Assembly: GCA_019429005.1 (NCBI GenBank)
Contig: JAHYJR010000001.1
Location: 8,663 to 72,662 of the forward strand
Direction of reading: 5' to 3'
Length of the DNA stretch: 64,000 nt
From: Nanobdellati archaeon
Lineage (GTDB): Archaea; EX4484-52; GLR71
The notes under the pieces are model-generated. The model did not search any database. It saw only the letters and a list, made by a program, of their open reading frames with translations, and was not told where the DNA came from. Below are positions 45,092-55,500 of this stretch, piece after piece. Numbering within the stretch: position 1 is the stretch's first letter; every line of letters begins with the position of its first letter. Made by a program: the position numbers and the translations under genes.

Positions 45092-46102
45092 TTAATGTTT
45101 ATAAAATTTATCCTTGTTTTCCATTACACCTAACAAAATTATTTTTTTTACAGCTGCAATACCAATATCTTTTTCAGCAGAAACCTCAAAAACAGGTATT
45201 TTTGATACAGATAGGTTTAATTCTTTCTTTAAATTAACTATAGATTCTTTTGAAGCCATATCTATTTTATTAATACAAATAATAAAAGGCAAATCAAACG
45301 TTTTATTAATCTCACGATAAAGCTTTAATTGTACATTTAGAGGATACCCGCAAGTTTCTGACACATCAAACACAAAAAGTATTTTATTAGCAAGATATTT
45401 CAATGCTAAAACAGATCTCATTTCAATATCATTACGTTTTTCCATAAGCCTATCAAGAAGTCCTGGCGTATCAATAATTTGTATAGTCTTTTCCAAATTT
45501 CCAATCCTAATTGATCTTGTTGTAAATGGATATTTCTGTATATCTGGATTTGCACCTGTAATAGCCTTAAGAATTGAAGATTTTCCAACATTAGGTAATC
45601 CTGCTATAACAATCGTTGGCATATCCCTTATATCTGGAAGCACTTTAAATTGTATCCTACACATTTCAATATATTCCATATCTCTACGAATTTGCTTCAA
45701 AACTGAAGCTAAACGACCATAAAACTGCGTTCTTAAACGCATTAAGTCTTGTGGTCTTGAACCTTTTATTTTTTTCTTATACTCTAACAAAAATTTCTCA
45801 AGAAATTCAAATGCCCATCTAATAGCAGCCATTGATTTTTTAAACTGATTCTTATCAACAATTAAAGAGATTAATTCATTATAAAATGGTGAAAGCATGT
45901 TTACCCTTGGAACCTTATCATGAATATTTTTAAGATATGTTACAACAACCATTGTAGATGTTTCTAACCGAATTAACTCTTTTAATCTCTTTTTCATGAC
46001 AGGGTCTTGTGCGCTAACATTATCTGCAGCCTGCTTAGCCCTACGAAAAGCTTTATTCAATATTACATTATAATTTTCAACTTTAGGTATTTTAGGGATC
46101 AT
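45092..46102 (-). CDS. Nog1-family GTPase
   Basis: A 336-aa Obg-HflX-class GTPase of the archaeal/eukaryotic Nog1 group, which acts in large-subunit ribosome assembly. The N-terminal helical domain (MIPKIPKVENYNVILNKAF, about 1-160) precedes the G motifs: G1 AGLPNVGKSS, TTRSIRIGN (switch I), G3 IDTPGLLDR, G4 INKIDM, G5 EVSAEK. It lacks the C-terminal extension of eukaryotic Nog1, as usual in archaea. Follows the CNNM gene's strand and may share a transcript with it. Confidence 0.92.
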   Translation of the reverse strand: MIPKIPKVENYNVILNKAFRRAKQAADNVSAQDPVMKKRLKELIRLETSTMVVVTYLKNIHDKVPRVNMLSPFYNELISLIVDKNQFKKSMAAIRWAFEFLEKFLLEYKKKIKGSRPQDLMRLRTQFYGRLASVLKQIRRDMEYIEMCRIQFKVLPDIRDMPTIVIAGLPNVGKSSILKAITGANPDIQKYPFTTRSIRIGNLEKTIQIIDTPGLLDRLMEKRNDIEMRSVLALKYLANKILFVFDVSETCGYPLNVQLKLYREINKTFDLPFIICINKIDMASKESIVNLKKELNLSVSKIPVFEVSAEKDIGIAAVKKIILLGVMENKDKFYKH

Positions 46103-46140
46103 AGACTCAACTTACACAGTTAATTTTAAAAGAGGATTTA

Positions 46141-46767
46141 TTATTTTTTATGGTTATACACATAATTTAAATTATTTTTAGAAACATAATCATTTGATAC
46201 AAAAGACTTTAAAGAACTATCTGATACAATTTCATCAATACGACTTGGTATCCTTTGAAGATATTTATCTTGAAGATTAATGTAAGTATCCTGCACTCTT
46301 TCCAAAATGGGTTTAATTGTATCTTTTCCAGAAAGATCTTCAATACGATTTTGAATATTTTGCTTCATCAAATAAATATGTTTTATAAAATCATTATCTG
46401 ACACGAGATTACAAGATGACTCGGGGTTTTCAATTACCATATTCAAATTAGCATTTAAAACTGAAATATCATTTACATCAACACATTTTTTATCCGAAAC
46501 AACAACATGACTTTTATGACTTGATAAAAAAACATCATCAAGACCCTGCAAATCAGCATCTGTTAAAACAATTGTGTTTTTAGAACCAATATCACCTAAA
46601 TCATCACAAACATTAGATATCTGTTCAAATTCATTCAAAAGTTCTTCTAATGTTCTTTCTTTATCAACCCTTCTTGAATTTTGACTAAATTTTTCAGAAA
46701 TAACTCCAAGAGAGAAAAAAACCGTAACAATTGACAATAAAGATATCAATAAAATAACACTAACCAT
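46141..46767 (-). CDS. N-terminally membrane-anchored helical protein
   Basis: A 208-aa protein. One N-terminal helix (MVSVILLISLLSIVTVFFSL) is followed by a mainly helical soluble region with two cysteines and heptad-like stretches (RTLEELLNEFEQISNVCDDL). It has no recognised domain. ATG 46767 follows GTGGT by 5 nt. It starts 11 bp after the stop of the upstream coiled-coil gene, so the two form an operon. It may anchor that partner to the membrane. Confidence 0.55.
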   Translation of the reverse strand: MVSVILLISLLSIVTVFFSLGVISEKFSQNSRRVDKERTLEELLNEFEQISNVCDDLGDIGSKNTIVLTDADLQGLDDVFLSSHKSHVVVSDKKCVDVNDISVLNANLNMVIENPESSCNLVSDNDFIKHIYLMKQNIQNRIEDLSGKDTIKPILERVQDTYINLQDKYLQRIPSRIDEIVSDSSLKSFVSNDYVSKNNLNYVYNHKK

Positions 46768-46778
46768 AAATACCACAA

Positions 46779-47264
46779 TTATTCATTTTTTGTATTATCA
46801 ATTAAAAGTGCATGCTTTTTAAAATCGATAAACATTTTTTTAAGATTCTCAAGTTCTTCATCATGCCCAATAGTTATTACTTGATCCTGTGTATTATTAA
46901 ACTTTAAATCAAACTCGGATATTTTAACTGTTAACGAATCTAATACAACCTTATGTTGTGCAACAACATCATCCAAAACATCAAGCTTCCCTAAATCAGA
47001 ATTTGTAACTTTAGCCATACTATCTATACTATTTTTAAATAAACCCAATTCTTTATGCATTGAATTAACTTCAATCTGAAGCTCACGTATATCTGATTGA
47101 ACTTTATTTATAATATCAATAAGTACAGTATTTCGTGCCGCAATAGTCTTGTCTTCAACAGCAATTGTCTCAAGATTATTAAGCCGCTCATCAATATTTG
47201 TAAATTCTTGCTTATGCTCCAACTTATCCTTTAAATGTTTTATATGTTTATCAATATATTCCAT
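46779..47264 (-). CDS. Soluble coiled-coil protein
   Basis: A 161-aa protein, nearly all helix with strong heptads (EYIDKHIKHLKDKLEHKQEF, ERLNNLETIAVEDKTIAARN). It has no membrane segment and no known domain. ATG 47264 lies 4 nt after GGATGAT. First gene of a two-gene unit with the membrane-anchored protein at 46141. A role in a filament or tether is only a guess. Confidence 0.55.
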   Translation of the reverse strand: MEYIDKHIKHLKDKLEHKQEFTNIDERLNNLETIAVEDKTIAARNTVLIDIINKVQSDIRELQIEVNSMHKELGLFKNSIDSMAKVTNSDLGKLDVLDDVVAQHKVVLDSLTVKISEFDLKFNNTQDQVITIGHDEELENLKKMFIDFKKHALLIDNTKNE

Positions 47265-47363
47265 AACAATCATCCTAAAAACAAGTTATAATTATTTGTA
47301 TACTCAACTACATAAAGATTATATAATCCCTAACTATTATCACACCATAACAACCCTAATTAA

Positions 47364-49100
47364 TCAACTATCAAAATAACATTTGGCCGTATCTAATTTT
47401 TTAAGATGCCTCGATTTTATATTTTTTGCTTGATTAAAAAGACCCTCTTTTGAAGCAAATATTTCATCAATATGTTCATTTACTTTTTCTTTACCAAGGA
47501 ATTTAGGAATTATAACATAATCTGCACCCAACTCATACAATTTAAGTGAATCCTCAATTGTTATTGCCGTAAGAAAAACAACCGTTTCTTTAGATTTGGA
47601 TTTAACTGCAACCAAAATAAATTTATTGTCTTCAAAATATGGTGTTGTTGAAACTACAAATTTTGCAGAATCAAAATTAAGTTTTTCAATAACTTCTTTA
47701 TTCCGAACATCGCCATATAAAACATACATTTTGTGGTTTTTAAGAGTTTCATGATTTTCTTTTGAAAGATGTTGTACTATCTCAGGATTATAATCTAGAA
47801 CAATTATGTCCTTACCCAAACTCTTAAGTTTCTCAAGTATACCGCTACCAAATAAATGACAACCAATAAGTACTGTATGTCCTGAAATGTCTTTAGACTC
47901 TACGATGTCATTTGTTTTGATTTTAAAAAAATTATCAAAATAATCTGAAATCCCTATCTTTGATAATAAATCAAAAAGAAAATTTCCATAACGTATCATA
48001 TATGCACTTACAGAAATTGTGACAATTGCAACTATTGCTGTTATTGAAAAAAGTGTACTAGGTATAAGTCCTTGAACAACAGCAATCCCTGCAAGAATTA
48101 ATGAAAACTCACTAATCTGGCTCAAACTTACAGAAGTTATAAAAGCAGTCCTGAAACTATATCCAAATTTCATTGCAATTATAAAAATAATCAACGGTTT
48201 TACTATAAGTATAAACAATATAAGAGCTACAATTGGCCAAAACAAACCCATAATACCAGATGGCACAATTTGCATCCCAAGAGATACAAAGAAAAGTACA
48301 GCAAAGAAATCTCTCAAAGAAGACATTTTGCTTATAATCTCAAGGTCATAAGGGTATGCTGCAAGACTTAAACCACCAATAAATGCACCAATTGCCATTG
48401 GAAAACCAATCATCTCTGAAAGACCTATAAAAAAGAAACATGAAGATAATGCTGTTAAAAACAAAAGTTCTGTTGATTTATTTGCATAAGAAAATACTTT
48501 TGGAAAAATATGAAATTTAAAAAACAATGCAAGAAGAAGAAGTCCAAACCCATAAATAAAAGTATAAACAAATTGAAAAGAATTTGTTGAATTAAACCCT
48601 AATATTAAAGATGTGCCCAATATTGCAAAAATATCCTGAATCAATAATATACCTATCATTATTCGACTTTCAAGAGTTTCAAGCAACCTCATATCACTTA
48701 GAAGTTTAACTACAACCATTGTACTACTTAAAGACAGAATCATACCCAAAACAATAGATTCAATAATTGTAAACCCTATAAACTGTGAAAAGAAATAAGC
48801 AATAACAAAAGTTAAAATTACCTGAAGGGACCCACCATAAATCACAAAAGAACCTACATTCTTAAGTTTTTTAATATCAATTTCCATACCTACAATAAAA
48901 AGAAGAAATATAACACCCAGTTCACTCAAAACGGAAATAATATCCCCACTAGTTATAATCCCAAGACCTATTGGTCCAAGAAAAACTCCAGCAAGCATAT
49001 ATACAGGTATTGAAGGTTGTTTTAAAAAACGTGCAATAAAAGCAAAAAAAGTTGCAAAAATTATTATAACACCAATATCAAAAAGTAAAGCTCCTGCCAT
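47364..49100 (-). CDS. Kef-type K+/Na+:H+ antiporter with RCK/TrkA-N domain
   Basis: A 578-aa CPA2-family antiporter. About twelve membrane helices (residues 5-395) include VYMLAGVFLGPIGLG, LSELGVIFLLFIVGMEID, and LSLSSTMVVVKLL with the IQDIFA acidic site. The cytoplasmic TrkA-N domain has the nucleotide loop VLIGCHLFGSGILEKL, the acidic strand end VLDYNPE, and YGDVRNKEVIEK. The C-terminal tail is short and basic. Such proteins set cytoplasmic K+/H+ balance and respond to NAD(H) or other nucleotides. Complete and typical. Confidence 0.93.
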   Translation of the reverse strand: MAGALLFDIGVIIIFATFFAFIARFLKQPSIPVYMLAGVFLGPIGLGIITSGDIISVLSELGVIFLLFIVGMEIDIKKLKNVGSFVIYGGSLQVILTFVIAYFFSQFIGFTIIESIVLGMILSLSSTMVVVKLLSDMRLLETLESRIMIGILLIQDIFAILGTSLILGFNSTNSFQFVYTFIYGFGLLLLALFFKFHIFPKVFSYANKSTELLFLTALSSCFFFIGLSEMIGFPMAIGAFIGGLSLAAYPYDLEIISKMSSLRDFFAVLFFVSLGMQIVPSGIMGLFWPIVALILFILIVKPLIIFIIAMKFGYSFRTAFITSVSLSQISEFSLILAGIAVVQGLIPSTLFSITAIVAIVTISVSAYMIRYGNFLFDLLSKIGISDYFDNFFKIKTNDIVESKDISGHTVLIGCHLFGSGILEKLKSLGKDIIVLDYNPEIVQHLSKENHETLKNHKMYVLYGDVRNKEVIEKLNFDSAKFVVSTTPYFEDNKFILVAVKSKSKETVVFLTAITIEDSLKLYELGADYVIIPKFLGKEKVNEHIDEIFASKEGLFNQAKNIKSRHLKKLDTAKCYFDS

Positions 49101-49247
49101 AATAACACATCAAAAATTAAAAATACAAATATACTATTTAACTATACTTTTTATTTAACTAAATTAATTTTGTGAGATTCTATTTATATCAATTTCTGTA
49201 AATTTTAAAAAAGATAAAGAGGTGAGAATATACACTTTTTTGATCAT

Positions 49248-49400
49248 ATGCATAAACATCACAAAAAAGTGCTTTGGTGGTTGAATGCCCAACTATTTTG
49301 GTGGTTAAAAAATAGTGTAATAAATATATTGTTTATTCTATTTATAATGTTTTCGGTTTTATCAACAGTAAACTATTTAAACACCAACCACTCAAATTGA
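49248..49400 (+). CDS. 50-aa Trp-rich small membrane protein
   Basis: ATG 49248 opens a 50-aa frame: a His/Lys-rich start (MHKHHKK), two WW pairs in LWWLNAQLFWWLKN, then a membrane helix (VINILFILFIMFSVLST) and a short polar end. A strong GAGGTGAG lies about 22 nt upstream, farther than normal, so the true start could be an unusual codon near 49230 in the same frame. The DNA holds direct repeats of ttggtggtt and inverted repeats around cacttttttg and ctatttt. No homolog recognised. Confidence 0.5.
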   Translation: MHKHHKKVLWWLNAQLFWWLKNSVINILFILFIMFSVLSTVNYLNTNHSN

Positions 49401-49558
49401 AAATCAATATACCAAAACAAAATCAATTAAATAAAAATTAAAATAATAACACATAAAAATTCATAAAATTATAAAATTTATAATATAAATAAAAAGAAAC
49501 ATAATCATTCTTTTAGTATTAAAAAAATATGTAATTTATAATCAATTAGGTGTATACT

Positions 49559-51472
49559 TTGCTTGAAATAAAATATAGAGATGCTGCTGGAAGGGTCTGT
49601 GATTGGACTTTTGATAAATACAAAATAACAACACCAAATATAGCAATAGTTATAAACCCAAACAAAATGATAATACCTGCAAAAGAACTTAAAGAAAAAT
49701 TCGGTGTTGAAATTATAATAACAAATGCATATATCATAAAAAAATCTAAACATGCTAACGAAATTGAAAAAATGGGTATACATAAATTCTTAGACTGGGA
49801 TGGTCCAATATACACAGATAGTGGAACATTTCAAATGTATTCAAAGGGCAAAGTTGATATCACACCAGATGAAACAATAGAATATCAAAAAAAAATAGGG
49901 TCTAATATAATAACACCTCTGGATTTATTTACACTTCCTGAAGACAAAGAAGATATAGTCAAATCAAAACTTACTGAAACAATAGAGCGAATGAAAATTG
50001 CAAAAACCAAAATAACAGATAGTCTTTTTGTAGGACCAATCCAGGGTGGAGCCTATATGGATTTGCGAATCCTAGCAGCCCAAGAAACAAACAAAATAAA
50101 ACCGGACATATTTGCAATTGGTGGAATTGTACCACTGATGGAACAATATAGATACCGCGACCTTGTAAACACAATAATTAATGTAAGAGAAAACCTATCG
50201 CTTGACAGACCATTACATGCTTTTGGTGCGGGACATCCAATGATGTTTTCACTTCTTGCAGCGATTGGTATTGATCTTTTTGATTCTGCTGCATATGCTC
50301 TATATGCCAAAGGCGGAAGATATATGATGCCAGACGGTACTCGTAAATTAGCAGAAATGGAAGAACTCCCTTGCACATGTCCAATCTGTGCAACTACAAA
50401 ACTTAAAGATTTCACATTAGGAGATCTTACAAGACATAACCTTTATGTAACAATGGCTGAAATACGCGCAATCAGACAAGCTATGTTTGAAGGTCGACTT
50501 TTGGAATTTGCAGAACAGAGAGCAAGATCACACCCACATCTTCTCGATGGCTTTAAAGAAGCACTTAAATATAAAGAATATCTTGAAAAATTTGAACCTA
50601 TAACTAAAAAAAGCGCATTCTTTGTGACGGGTCCAGAAAGCCTAGAAAAACCATCCGTATACAGATACAAAAAACGTATCAAAGAACGTTATGTTGCACC
50701 TAAACGAAAAAATGGTATAATTATAAACACATTCAAAAAAAATATAATATCTACAACAGATACACATTTTGTACTTATTAAATCGCCATTTGGTGTTGTT
50801 CCCGCAGAACTGACAAATCTTTATCCAGCAGGCCAAACAGTTGCACTTAAAAATAATTATAAGATTATAGAAACTGCAAATAAAGAAAGTATCAAAGATT
50901 ATGTGAAATCAAATAAAGAGTCTTATTCAAAAATGACTATTATTGATAACAAATACGAAGAAGCTTGGAAAAAAGATGCGAAAGATGAAGAAAAAGATCA
51001 TTTTCTCGAAATACGAAGTGTTCTTATGTTCCAATATGGAAAGAAAGCAATAAATATATTCAAAAACATGGATCTCGAACACGAAATATCTCTTGAAATT
51101 TCAAAAAAAACAAAACGAATCAGACGCGTATTAAATAAAGATAAACTCCTTGGAACACTCAGAGCAAGCGATGGACTTTTTATTCCATCCATTTATTGTG
51201 CAGAATTAATCAAAAACTGTCTTGATTATCCAGATTATAGAGTTGTCATAACAGACGATGCCGTACCTTTTGTTAGAGATGGAAAAAGCGTTTTCTCAAA
51301 ATTTGTAAAAGCAGCAGATAAAAACATACGACCTTATGACGAAGTTTTTATTGTAGACTCCAAAGATAATCTAATTGCGACAGGAAAAACTCTGTTGAAC
51401 GGACAAGAACTACTTGATTTCAATCATGGACTTGGAGTAAAAACTAGAGAAAGTATTAAAGAACAAAAATAG
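49559..51472 (+). CDS. tgtA: Archaeosine tRNA-guanine transglycosylase with PUA domain
   Basis: Exchanges G15 of archaeal tRNA for preQ0, leading to archaeosine. The 637-aa full-length form starts LLEIKYRDAAGRVCDWTFDK. The substrate-binding Asp lies in YTDSGTFQMYS (about residue 87), and the nucleophile Asp in LFDSAAYALYA. The zinc site is CTCPICATT plus a later His. The C-terminal region includes a PUA domain (VVITDDAVPFVRDGKSVFSKFV). Start TTG 49559 follows GGTGTA by 4 nt; GTG 49550 is part of that site. All five tRNAs here carry the D-arm context it would act on. Confidence 0.95.
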   Translation: MLEIKYRDAAGRVCDWTFDKYKITTPNIAIVINPNKMIIPAKELKEKFGVEIIITNAYIIKKSKHANEIEKMGIHKFLDWDGPIYTDSGTFQMYSKGKVDITPDETIEYQKKIGSNIITPLDLFTLPEDKEDIVKSKLTETIERMKIAKTKITDSLFVGPIQGGAYMDLRILAAQETNKIKPDIFAIGGIVPLMEQYRYRDLVNTIINVRENLSLDRPLHAFGAGHPMMFSLLAAIGIDLFDSAAYALYAKGGRYMMPDGTRKLAEMEELPCTCPICATTKLKDFTLGDLTRHNLYVTMAEIRAIRQAMFEGRLLEFAEQRARSHPHLLDGFKEALKYKEYLEKFEPITKKSAFFVTGPESLEKPSVYRYKKRIKERYVAPKRKNGIIINTFKKNIISTTDTHFVLIKSPFGVVPAELTNLYPAGQTVALKNNYKIIETANKESIKDYVKSNKESYSKMTIIDNKYEEAWKKDAKDEEKDHFLEIRSVLMFQYGKKAINIFKNMDLEHEISLEISKKTKRIRRVLNKDKLLGTLRASDGLFIPSIYCAELIKNCLDYPDYRVVITDDAVPFVRDGKSVFSKFVKAADKNIRPYDEVFIVDSKDNLIATGKTLLNGQELLDFNHGLGVKTRESIKEQK

Positions 51473-51495
51473 ATATAAACAAAATATAAAAATAA

Positions 51496-52521
51496 TCACT
51501 TATGCTCTACAATATTCCGATATGCTGGAGAATATGTAACAATTCTTTGAGTTCCACTAATCAGATAATTATATGATGCGTTTACAACAAACTTATATGG
51601 TGTCAATATAGGTACTTCACTAATAGGGGGTGCAAGAAGAACACAAGGAAGGTCTGTTGATTTATCTCTAAATATCACTTTTTTAGTCTTAGATTTGTCA
51701 GTATCACTTAAACGCAATTCAACACCCACTTGATTAAATAATTCAGAATCGCAAAGCTCACTTTTAGTAATTACATCAGGCAAAGTTATTGTTAAATCGC
51801 CAATATTCACAAGACCAGTTCCAAAATTTCTAACAGTCACATACAACGTCCAATTTGAATCGGAAACTATAGGCTGTGGTTCTGCAGGTTTTAAATTTAT
51901 TGCAACCGGACCATATGTCGCAATATTGCTCCCTGTTAAGGGTAGTTCTTTATCAGAATATTGCCTTTCTGAAAGTTCTTGATTACTTGCAAAATAAATA
52001 TAATTTGTAGTGATTGCTTGAGCTGTATAATTCAGATAAAATGCAAAATCGCAAACATGTTCACCCACCATTATAGCTTTTTCAGATGGTGCTTTTAATT
52101 TCCATTGCAATTTTTGTACCTCACCCGGTTTGATATTCATCATACAAGACTTAGGAAAACCTACAACACATTGTTTTTTAGGTACAACACTAAATTCTGA
52201 AATTTTATAAAGATAATTACAGTAATCGGTAAGAACACCGTCACCATCAAATTTGGATACGCCAGGTGCACTATCAGAATCTAAAAGATATGTTACAGGT
52301 ACTTGACCAACATTTTCAATTTCCATCAATACTAAAAAAGGCCCATCAACAGGTATTTCACTAGAAGGCGTTACAACCAAACTATTTACTTTCAAAAGAT
52401 CAGTACTAACAATTTGTGTGTTTATATCTTGACCTCCACCTATACCAAAACAACCGCTAGTCATAAGTACAAAAAATAAGATTAAAAAAATAAAAAAAGA
52501 TTTAAAAAATTTAAATTTCAT
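51496..52521 (-). CDS. Predicted lipoprotein, member C of the paralog family
   Basis: A 341-aa protein with signal peptide and lipobox LMTSGC. It shares the order of motifs seen in the lipoproteins at 29883 and 30936: MEIENVGQVPV, KPGEVQKLQWKLKAPSE, a CDFAFYLNYTAQ strand, NQELSERQY, YGPVAINLKP, VTVRNFGTGLVNIGDL and a final NASYNYLISGTQ. Extra cysteine pairs occur in the first domain. ATG 52521 follows GGTGTG. It is the last gene of a four-gene envelope operon and follows the 1450-aa related protein by 68 bp. Confidence 0.7.
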   Translation of the reverse strand: MKFKFFKSFFIFLILFFVLMTSGCFGIGGGQDINTQIVSTDLLKVNSLVVTPSSEIPVDGPFLVLMEIENVGQVPVTYLLDSDSAPGVSKFDGDGVLTDYCNYLYKISEFSVVPKKQCVVGFPKSCMMNIKPGEVQKLQWKLKAPSEKAIMVGEHVCDFAFYLNYTAQAITTNYIYFASNQELSERQYSDKELPLTGSNIATYGPVAINLKPAEPQPIVSDSNWTLYVTVRNFGTGLVNIGDLTITLPDVITKSELCDSELFNQVGVELRLSDTDKSKTKKVIFRDKSTDLPCVLLAPPISEVPILTPYKFVVNASYNYLISGTQRIVTYSPAYRNIVEHK

Positions 52522-52595
52522 ACACACACCAAATGGATAATTATTATAATAATACTATTATACACAGACATTAATAAAAATAACATAAGAGCTTA

Positions 52596-55500
52596 TCAAT
52601 AATCATATATCGTAAATGTCTGACCTTCGTATATTGCACTATTTCCAGAAAAATCTGTAGCATTTACAGAAATATAAACAATTCCTGGAACTGTTGTTAG
52701 TATTGGCACACCTGCAGTAACCAATGAACAGTTAAAACCATAATACTGTGATAACACAACACCAGAACTATCTTTTAATGCAACACAATTAACAACATCA
52801 GATTCAATCTCCTTTTGAATTACCTTTGCAGTCATACTTGAAAGATTTTCGGATGGAATAACAAACAACGATATTTTAGACATATCTGTACTTGTATAAA
52901 CTCTTGATGGGGACACAGATATAGATTTTATTGTTGGAGGTACTTTATCTGAAGGTGTAACTTTCCTCATTGCCACAGGACCAACATTTCCAGCTAAATC
53001 TACAGACATAACAGATACTTCATATTCTATACCATTTTTAAGATCCGTTAAATAATGTATTGTATTTCGTACATGATCCATATAGATAACACCATCTAAC
53101 GAAATTGTATAATAATTAATATCAGAATCATCTTCATTAGGTGTCCAATATAAATATACCTCACCACCTTTCTCAGTATTTTCAACATTTAAATTTTCAA
53201 CAACGTGTGGTGGTTTCATATCATATAAAATTGATACAGTATCTTTATGCTCAACACTCTCATTATCAAAACCAGATAATGTTATAGATATAGGACCTTC
53301 GATTTGTTCGGGCGCTTTATCAAATAATATCGCTAAATCAACAAGTTTCATTTTATTAGACTCAGCATCAACATCTGTAAGGATGATTTCCTCTTCAATT
53401 GCACCCGCAGCAGGTTTAATCAAAAGCCAATAATTACCATTAGTCAAATTTACCTTGAAAGAAGACGAATAATTGATTTCTATAACAGCCCCTGTAAGAT
53501 TATTAACAGAACTATTTTTTACTGAAGTAATTACTAAAGAATTACCCACACAAACACCCATACTACATTTATTTGAGATACATTGACAATCAGTTGTACA
53601 AGTATCATCTACAACCTTTTCAAACGTACAAGACTCATACATACAAATCTCTTTAGTTGACGCTTTTGGAGAAATGCATGTCAATTTTTCACCACCAAGA
53701 TAATTCCCACAAACCCCTACATCATCACATTTACCACATTGATTATCTTCAGTACAAGGCTCATTAAGTGACTTATAACAAGCATCATCAGGTTCAGAAT
53801 CAATCTTGACTCGCACAGCCCATTCACCTGCAAAACCAGCATCTAACAATGGCACAACATCACGCACCCAATCAACAATTGAAACATCTTCAGCATAATA
53901 TTCTACAGTTACAGTATAATCCATATCTTCATATAAAATATACGGCTCGCTACCAGATGTAAAATCGTCAGTATATTTATAAGTGTCATCAGAATCGCCA
54001 CCATCAAACCACTGTAAATGTCCTTCATCTACAAGACACGAACTGCTCCAAAAAGATTTACTATCTGAAGATATTTTAAACAAATCATCGTTCCCTACAA
54101 TACTTTTTGAATTGACATCAGACGCATTACAGCCATCAAGATCAATCTTAAAACTAGTACAAGGTAAATTTGTAGTTTTTGTATCAAATATACCAGTACC
54201 TTCTGGATTATCACCACCATATTCAGACTGACAAAGACATATTGCTTTTGAAACAGAATTTCGTATCGTCTCAATATCACCAATTACTTCAGTACCAACA
54301 TCTAACTCCCCTGATGCCAGACTTGAACATTTGGGTACACTATCTGTCTTAGTCGTCGTAAAGGATACGCTTTTTTTAGTATCATATTTATAAAACACGT
54401 TTGACCGCATAAATACAGTTTTCTGTGTTGTAACAGGAGCCTTAAGTGTATCATAAAAAAATGTGCAACCATACATCTTAAGCTGATTTGGGGCTAATAT
54501 TCGTTTCTCACTTTCAAAAGTGTATTCCGGTGTACCTATTAATTTTTTTACCGCGGCATCATAATCAATCTTATACACATACCAACCAGCTTCATCCTTT
54601 TCTGGTTGAGGTAACTGACAATCATCAGTCTCATAATAATTTGCACAACGAGAATCATCAGGTGAATAAAGTGTTTTTGTAACAGCATCATAACATCCCG
54701 CAGGAACAAGAACCTCTGGTAAATATATCTTCAATATCGCAAGTTCAGCTTCACCATCTTTCTGATTATAAATACCAAACGAAACTCTAAAACTATCTCT
54801 CGGTTCATATCTCGAAATAACTGGTATTGGCTGTTTTTTACTTGTCCATGTTGAAAGTGTAAACGGTCCTGCTGAGGTTAAAGACCGACCATCAAACCAT
54901 TTCATTTTACCTTGTTTTACTTGCTCATCATAAAGAGTTCCATCCATCACAGTAATATCATTTGTTCCACTCGTATCATAATGATAAATAACGTGTGCAT
55001 CAATATCAAATGCTTTTGAAGAACATTTTGGTGCAGTCACTAATAATGAATATAATCTAGGTTCTCCAGGTAACAAAGATCCAACGGATTCTTCGGCAGA
55101 AGCACTACTTGAACCACCAAGACCACCACCCCGACCTATACTACCCCCTAAAGTCACAAAATCCTCGCTACCTTTAGCATAGACCATAACTTCATTTGCA
55201 ATTGAAACACCATCATTTTTTACTTCAAACTGTATATCTACAAGACCTCCCGGATATACTGCAGAAGGGTATGCCGAAATACCTTTAAACTCAAGCGCAC
55301 TTGATGACCCTACCTGAATTACAGAATCTTTTTGTTGTTTTTCTAATTCTGCCTGTTCCGGATCTGAAAACCATAACAAAGAACTTGTAAAAGAATCAAT
55401 AAATGAATCAATCGCACTACCCCCTACTTGTTTAGCATCATGAGTTGCAAGTGTTGATTTATCTGAATCCATATTTGAACTCCAAAAATAACTTAATATA

